Shown here piece by piece: positions 36,164 through 41,448 of a stretch of 41,448 nt of DNA. The position numbers and the translations under genes are program-made. Origin of the DNA: Saccoglossus kowalevskii (Eukaryota; Hemichordata; Enteropneusta; Harrimaniidae); the NCBI RefSeq assembly GCF_000003605.2, contig NW_003155740.1, forward strand, positions 513,110 through 554,557. The letters are read 5' to 3'. The notes beneath the pieces are model-generated. The model was given only the letters and a program-made list of their open reading frames with translations, was not told where the DNA came from and searched no databases. Within the stretch, counting starts at the first letter, position 1, and every line of letters begins with the position of its first letter.

Positions 36164-37500
36164 CTAGGATGGCATGCCAACAGGACATATGTCCTACAAT
36201 ATTGTTGCAATATTGGTGGAATACATTTAAATACAATTACGATATTCAATTGCTAATTTTTCAATGGTCACCGGTATACAAGGTCAAGCATCAAGGATGA
36301 GAGAAAATAACGCACGAAAAAGTTAATGTTTTATATAGAAATTGGCTACCTACATGACCAGCAAGAATCAAATTGACCAGTATTAAAATAGTAAAAATTG
36401 TCATGTCTATCAAAAATCACAATAAATATGTATCTTCAAATATTACCGAAGTTAGACCAGTGAAACAAGGTGACAGGGATCGCGATTTATACAAATTTTA
36501 AATTTTCATATGCTGTTGGTTGAAATTGATTTGTGTGAGATTTTTGTTTACACTGTAAGTTTGAGTGAGATCGACATGAGTTATCGAGTGATACTGTATA
36601 TTGTGTGTTATATCAGTGAGTATAGAAATTAGTGCTTTTGTTGTAAATGTCTTGTTCTTTTCAACTGACTTTTAACAGAAATGCGGAATTGGACTTGGTG
36701 TAGACTGTGACCACAATTCAAATAACAGGGTATTTGGTTCGAGGTTTAATACTGTGTATACAACAATCTGATATTTTAGTGTAACTCACATGCAAAGACG
36801 TACATTGTGAAGTTAACTGAGTTGAATCGATTATTGTGTATTCTTGCTCCACTCTAACCAATAGATATTGTAGATATTGTGTTTGTCAAAATGTTTCAAA
36901 GGATGAGAGAGAAAAGAGAGCTAGGGAAAATAAATATGCTTTGGGAAAACAAAACGCCTTCAGGTGATAATACTGTAAAACATGTCTTTTCGCGAGCATG
37001 TCTTTTTTCGCGAATTTAGCGAGAGAATTGATTCGCTAATTCAGGATGACGCCAATGGCTTTATTATCAATTCAAAATGACCGAAAAGAGAGATTCGCTA
37101 AATCAACATTTCGCTATTACGTCATTGTACCACAGTTCGCTAAAATTGTATGCCGCTTTTTCAACATGATTTACAGTAGTTAATTTAGTTAAGTGGGTAT
37201 GTGTAACCTGAGGTTATATGCAGCATGGTAATATAACCTTGTTATTGTACAAACTACCAAAACATTGCTTGGTTCGGCGAGTGATTGTCATTAGTAGACT
37301 TGATGGCGGATCCATTATTTACTAGCGGACTAGCAACAATTTGCCATGTTTACGTAATGCATGATCTTTCATGGCATGATCGCATCTGGTTATTTTAGGA
37401 ATGTTGGCCTTTAGGTGTTATGCAGTGTGAGAATGCACCTGCTTAAAAAAAATGGAGCAATGAAAGGGAATCAAAGTGTGAATAAGCAAAATATTCTCAA
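36164..37500. repeat. Duplicated block, copy 1
   Basis: Matches 38394-39460 in the same orientation (offset about 2.2 kb), from 'ttgctaggatg' through 'gcacgaaaaagttaatg', 'gtgacagggatcg' and 'gttaatttagttaagtggg' to 'agtgtgaataagcaaaata'. It differs by a TA-flanked MITE (36973-37176), by an extra 37228-37455, and by lacking about 75 bp and about 170 bp found in copy 2. No gene is recognised. Confidence 0.8.
36973..37176. mobile_element. 204-bp MITE with TA target site
   Basis: Ends are CTGTAAAACATG and, inverted, CTGTAAATCATG (11 of 12 match), flanked on each side by TA. The paralogous block at 39350-39365 reads 'gataatagttaattt' with no insertion, giving the empty site. TA duplication and short inverted ends fit a Tc1/mariner-type MITE. 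The inside is rich in 'ttcgcta' and 'cgcgaa' motifs and has no ORF. Confidence 0.75.
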
Positions 37501-38393
37501 GCCATGCCATGTTTACGATATGTGCATTGGAAACGATGTGCAAAATACCCACCACCCGTAAAGTTGCTGCAAGAACAATGTAGTTATAGGTGTGGTCTTT
37601 TGTCAATTCAGTTGCTGAAACCCTGTACAGCCATGTCATAGTATTGAAGGTAAATTATTTTACAGTAGAACTGTTTGATATATATATATGGTTCAAAACA
37701 CAGAGGGTTAAAGTGCGGTGGTTGTCGTGCAGCGTGTGTTCGAATTTCATGTAAATAAACAATGTATTTTACACGCGTTGTACACGTTGCTATGAATCAC
37801 ATATCGAACAGGACGAGGCATGATGACTGCCGCCCTTTAACATGTTGCCTATAAGAACGCCTGCATCTGTTTAACGTAGCTGAGTGGAAATTATCTCATC
37901 AACAGTAGAATGGAAGTCGTATAGGGGAAGTTCAAGAACACAAAAGTAATAGATGACAAAAAAAGACATCAATCCATCGGGAATAGAAAGACTTATGAGC
38001 AGTGTACCGTCCAACTCGCAGTACAGTGTCCAACTCGCAACATAAAAAATTCCCTCAAATGAAACTGCCACCATCTTTCATCCTGTTATCAGATGGTGAC
38101 TGGGCGGTGTTTGGGGTCAGATGCATATTCAATGATTCTACATATTTGTTCTGATAGTTTGAACAACATATGCCCCATTCATTGTTTAGGTTAGGAAATG
38201 CTTTTATCTCGCAATTGGTCTATGTATGGCTATTTGAACATCATTTGCTTGTGAACCCATAACTGAAACACAAGCATAACTTGCACAACTTGCTTACCAA
38301 ATATTGAGTAGTCTTTAATACAAAAATAATAACCATTTTTTAACATCGTGTCACTGTGATTGTTCTACAATATTGATGCACCGATTGCTAGGA
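37501..38393. other. Intergenic, no gene recognised
   Basis: Near 37705-37755 'gcggtggttgtcgtgcagcg' followed by 'gtgttcgaatttc' resembles a degraded tRNA-like SINE head (B-box-like end). Otherwise nothing is supported. Confidence 0.45.
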
Positions 38394-39460
38394 TGAGTGC
38401 CAACAGGACATATGTCCTACATATTGATGCAAATAGTATTTTGAGGTCGGCTGTCAATTGGAAGATTGGATGTACGTCATGCTATATTGATGCAAACATT
38501 GGTGGAATACATTTCAATACAGTTACGATATTCAATTGCTCATTTTTCAATGGTCACCTGTATACAAGGTCAAGCATCAAGGATGAGAGAAAATAATGCA
38601 CGAAAAAGTTAATGTTTTATATAGAAATTGGGTACCTGCATAACCAGCAGGCATCCTTAAAAAATGATGCTTATTATAACATTTAAAATCAAACACTACA
38701 GATTTTTTTTAGAATTCAAGATGGTTCAAAAATATTAAGCCAATAAAAATAAATGTCCTACAACCATTGGAAATTGTTGTAGATCGAATTAGAATATTTT
38801 TCCGCCCGGTATTACCCATTTGGTCCAATTGACAAGTATTAAAATAGTAAAAATTGTCATGATGTCTATAAAAAATCAAAATAAATATGTATCTTCAAAT
38901 ATTACCAAAGTTAGACCAGTGGAACAAAGTGACAGGGATCGTTATTTATACAAATTGTATATGCTTTTGGTTAAAATTGGTTTGTGTGAGTAAATGTTTT
39001 ACACTGTAAGCATGAGTGATGTCGACATGTGTTGTCGAGTGAGACTGTATATTGTGTGTGATATCAGTGACTATAGAAAATTAGTGCTTTTGTTGTAAAT
39101 GTCTGTGGCCACAATTCAAATACCTATTTCGTTTGAGGTTTTACACTGTGTATACAACAATATAATATTGTATCCTGCTTATTGTAACTTACATGCAAAG
39201 ACGTACATTGTAAGTTATCTCAGTTGAAACGAGTATTGTCTCCACTCCAATAGATATTGTGCTTGTCAAGATGTTTCAAAGAGAGAGAGAGAGTAGATAA
39301 AGTAGAGAGATAGCAAAAATAAATATGATTTGGGCAAACAAAACGCCTTCAAGTGATAATAGTTAATTTAGTTAAGTGGGTATGTGTAACCCGAAGTTAT
39401 ATGCAGCATGATCATGAAGAAATGAAAGAATATTAAAGTGTGAATAAGCAAAATAGCACA
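38394..39460. repeat. Duplicated block, copy 2
   Basis: Partner of 36164-37500. Near its left end 'ttgatgcaaa' recurs at a short interval, a small internal duplication. It carries about 170 bp (roughly 38654-38826) absent from copy 1, and lacks the MITE of copy 1. Confidence 0.8.
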
Positions 39461-39637
39461 CAATGGGAATCTTTGTAGTTAGTGTGTGTGGGGGTGTATG
39501 CGTTTGTCTAATCAACGTTGTGACGACTTCCATTTAACTTTATATCTACCAAGAAGACAAATCTACTTAGTGACGACCCTCACAATTGTTCATATTTTAT
39601 ATTAATATGTAATCGAATTTAAGTCAGTTTGCATAGG

Positions 39638-39722
39638 TTAGGGTTATTAAAGGGGAAGATATGGTATTCTTTATATTAATATTTATATAACTGTACCATA
39701 CCTGCCCCTTTACTTAACCCTA
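39638..39722. repeat. Long imperfect hairpin
   Basis: Left arm 39638-39666 and right arm 39694-39722 are imperfect inverted repeats of about 28 nt (TAGGGTTA, AAAGGGG and ATGGTA blocks pair), with an AT-only loop of about 27 nt. It could be a small foldback element or a transcribed stem-loop. Confidence 0.65.
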
Positions 39723-40046
39723 GCTTCGCAGACAAATCTATGTTACAACACAGGATGTATGATTTTATTTCTACTTTTTTGCTTTTATTCAATTAAAATT
39801 GAATTAAAACGCATTTCTATATTTGATTGCAATGTAATTGAGTTCAATTAAACTCCAATTAAGGCAGAGATGCAGTTTATTTGTGAATTTCAATCAAAAA
39901 TAGTTTTTTTTCGTGTTTTATATAGATTTTTATCTAAAGAACATTCTGTAAAAATTTGACCAATGAATTCTTATTGGAACACCGTTAAAACTGATGTTTA
40001 TTTTCTGGTTAAAAATAAAAAAACTCACACGTGGCAATGTTTATGT

Positions 40047-40107
40047 CCAATTGCCTAATTTGCATGAGTAATCAAATAACAGGACCTTTGATTGACAATA
40101 TGCAAAT
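40047..40107 (+). promoter_or_regulatory. CCAAT box and two octamer sites
   Basis: CCAAT lies at about 40047, ATTTGCAT at 40058-40065 and its reverse ATGCAAAT at 40100-40107. Octamers of this type bind POU-domain factors and occur in histone and snRNA promoters. They stand about 120-165 bp before the ATG at 40223. The functional link is inferred. Confidence 0.3.
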
Positions 40108-40222
40108 CGAGATTGTACGGGTCATAGTTCATTCAATTCACGCGCATGTGCAATTATTCTCAAATCAGTTATCGCTCGCTTATATTTCCTCGGTGTTTTT
40201 TCCTAATTGTTATCATTACATT

Positions 40223-40804
40223 ATGCGTGGTGTGAAAAGAAAGAGAGGTAGAAAGAAGATTCAGATGATTTCTATGTCGGAAGAGGCAAAAGCTACACTG
40301 AAGGCATCAGCCCACCGAACGAAAAACAAAATCGATGTGAGCGTCCAAACGTGACTTCCCCTGAAGGCGTGAATCCGAGTTTCTGATTGACTGAGAGATT
40401 TTATTTTTAAATCAATGTTCTCAAAAAATCAACTGAGCATGTGAAGAATAATTTAACATTGTTTACAGTGATAACTGCTCATTGTCGAAACGAAGCTTAC
40501 CCATTCACGCTAGTCACAATACACATGATCATACTCTTGAATATGCGTCAATGACTACGGTAAAACTTAGACTCTATTTTAGGCATCAGGAATGATTGAA
40601 ATGTCCGAAAATGACGCCAAAATACACCTTTTATGTTTTTCTAAATCCCATCCCGAATGTATGGCAGAATCTGGTCTCTCAAATAAGGGACACGTGAGCT
40701 TTGATTCTAACCGGATATATTGCACTGGGTCGGGCAGATACAAACTTTCGTGTATCTTTTGTCCAATGGGTACCTGTTCTTCGATCATTCGCAAGTTTTG
40801 CTAG
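40223..40804 (+). CDS. Candidate two-exon gene, basic N-terminus
   Basis: Exon 1 would be 40223-40336, encoding 38 residues that begin MRGVKRKRGRKKIQMISMSE and end TKNKID at the donor 'gtgagc'. Exon 2 would be 40583-40804, from acceptor 'ctctattttag', opening in the same phase with ASGMIEMSEND and ending at TAG after 73 residues, with several Cys (CIFCPMGTC). The KRKRGRKK run looks like a nuclear localisation signal. I recognise no family. The agreement of donor, acceptor and phase is suggestive only. Confidence 0.25.
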
Positions 40805-41448
40805 GTGGTGCGAGACAGCTTTGTTTGCAACCGGACGAACTCCATTTAATTCAATGAAGCAAACAACAGACAATGCTAAAATAAATTGCATAGGTACACT
40901 AAAATTAATTGAAAACAAGCAAATAATTTCAATGAAAAATAAATCACAGAGAGAGGTAACTTGATATATTAACAACTCTTTTGCCCGCTGGCCGCTTCTC
41001 CGCGTCTGATGTTTTGTTAATACTTACAGATTGATGATTTTGTTTTGATTTTTGAGTTTTTTAGCCTGCAACTCGGCCACGACCTTTGCTTTTTCCGTGA
41101 AAAATTGGGGAAGTGTACGTCAATTTGACGGACATTCCATTTTTTTAAACTAACGAAGCACACTGTTTAGCACTCCTATTTTTTTCATTTGCTGATTTCT
41201 ATTCAGAAAAATTCGACCGCTCGAAAATGCACCTTAATTTTGCACTCTTAAAACATGTCAGATTTCCAACACAAAATATTTAAAACCGGTCGAAATTTTA
41301 AAAATTTTACGTTAAGAGCTGGAGATCTCTTCTTCAGGCGACCGTCGCCGGTAGTACAACAGCATGTTTTGTACGTACATCAGTGCGCTGATTGTCTGCG
41401 ACTGTCTTAGAAAATCCCAGAATAAGGCGTTACCAAAATCGGAAAAAA
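40805..41448. other. Right end, no feature recognised
   Basis: Somewhat richer in CpG than the rest ('gcgaccgtcgccgg' near 41337), which could indicate a promoter or first exon continuing outside the window, but no start, frame or repeat can be supported. Confidence 0.4.

Noticed and set aside
40579-40975. Minus-strand frames overlapping the candidate gene at 40.6 kb
   Set aside because: No recognisable motif; they overlap the plus-strand frame that has better splice support.

Overview
This is AT-rich, intron-rich animal DNA. Its genes are split into many short exons with GT-AG introns, and relics of a LINE, a BEL/Pao-like element, tRNA-derived SINEs and TA-flanked DNA elements lie between them. 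Nothing fixes the species. An invertebrate, perhaps a marine mollusc or deuterostome, is my inference from the gene family, the repeat content and the absence of any bacterial gene pattern. No RNA genes, CRISPR arrays or operons are supported.

The content is dominated by one secreted-sulfatase family (arylsulfatase B/I/J type), present in three copies. Copy A (+ strand, 9294-20419) can be assembled into 16 exons with GT-AG introns and matching phases, giving an intact 489-residue protein. Copy B (- strand, 35849-27135) has the same 16 exons but carries a one-base deletion and an in-frame TAG in exon 5, so it reads as a pseudogene. Copy C (+ strand, about 690-1480) is a relic holding only exons 10 and 11, with a destroyed splice acceptor. 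A and B face each other tail to tail, 6.7 kb apart. C and its right flank (about 690-3000) form an inverted, internally deleted copy of the 3' half of B and its downstream flank (30750-24830).

The most interesting biology is that all copies keep the formylglycine signature (CTPSR) where the exon exists, yet the family shows Gly in place of the active-site His and Ile in place of the second active-site Lys, plus Glu in place of the first metal Asp. This looks like an old pseudoenzyme or re-purposed sulfatase lineage that has been duplicated locally.

Layout: 1-540 satellite-like repeat; 690-3000 copy C and inverted duplication; 3000-5540 mostly empty, with a CRE/first-exon candidate and a LINE relic; 5545-7130 tandem duplication; 7130-9060 little; 9060-20419 promoter and gene A; 20420-24000 an intergenic stretch with heat-shock-element-like sites, a SINE and a BEL/Pao-like gag relic; 24010-24835 a 52-bp minisatellite; 24836-26440 the inverted-duplication arm with a 236-bp insertion; 27135-36030 pseudogene B, its pogo-like intronic element and its promoter; 36164-39460 a duplicated block, one copy holding a TA-flanked MITE; 39638-39722 a long hairpin; 40040-40804 a weak candidate gene. 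All exon calls were made by reading frames and splice sites by eye, and by comparing A, B and C with each other.
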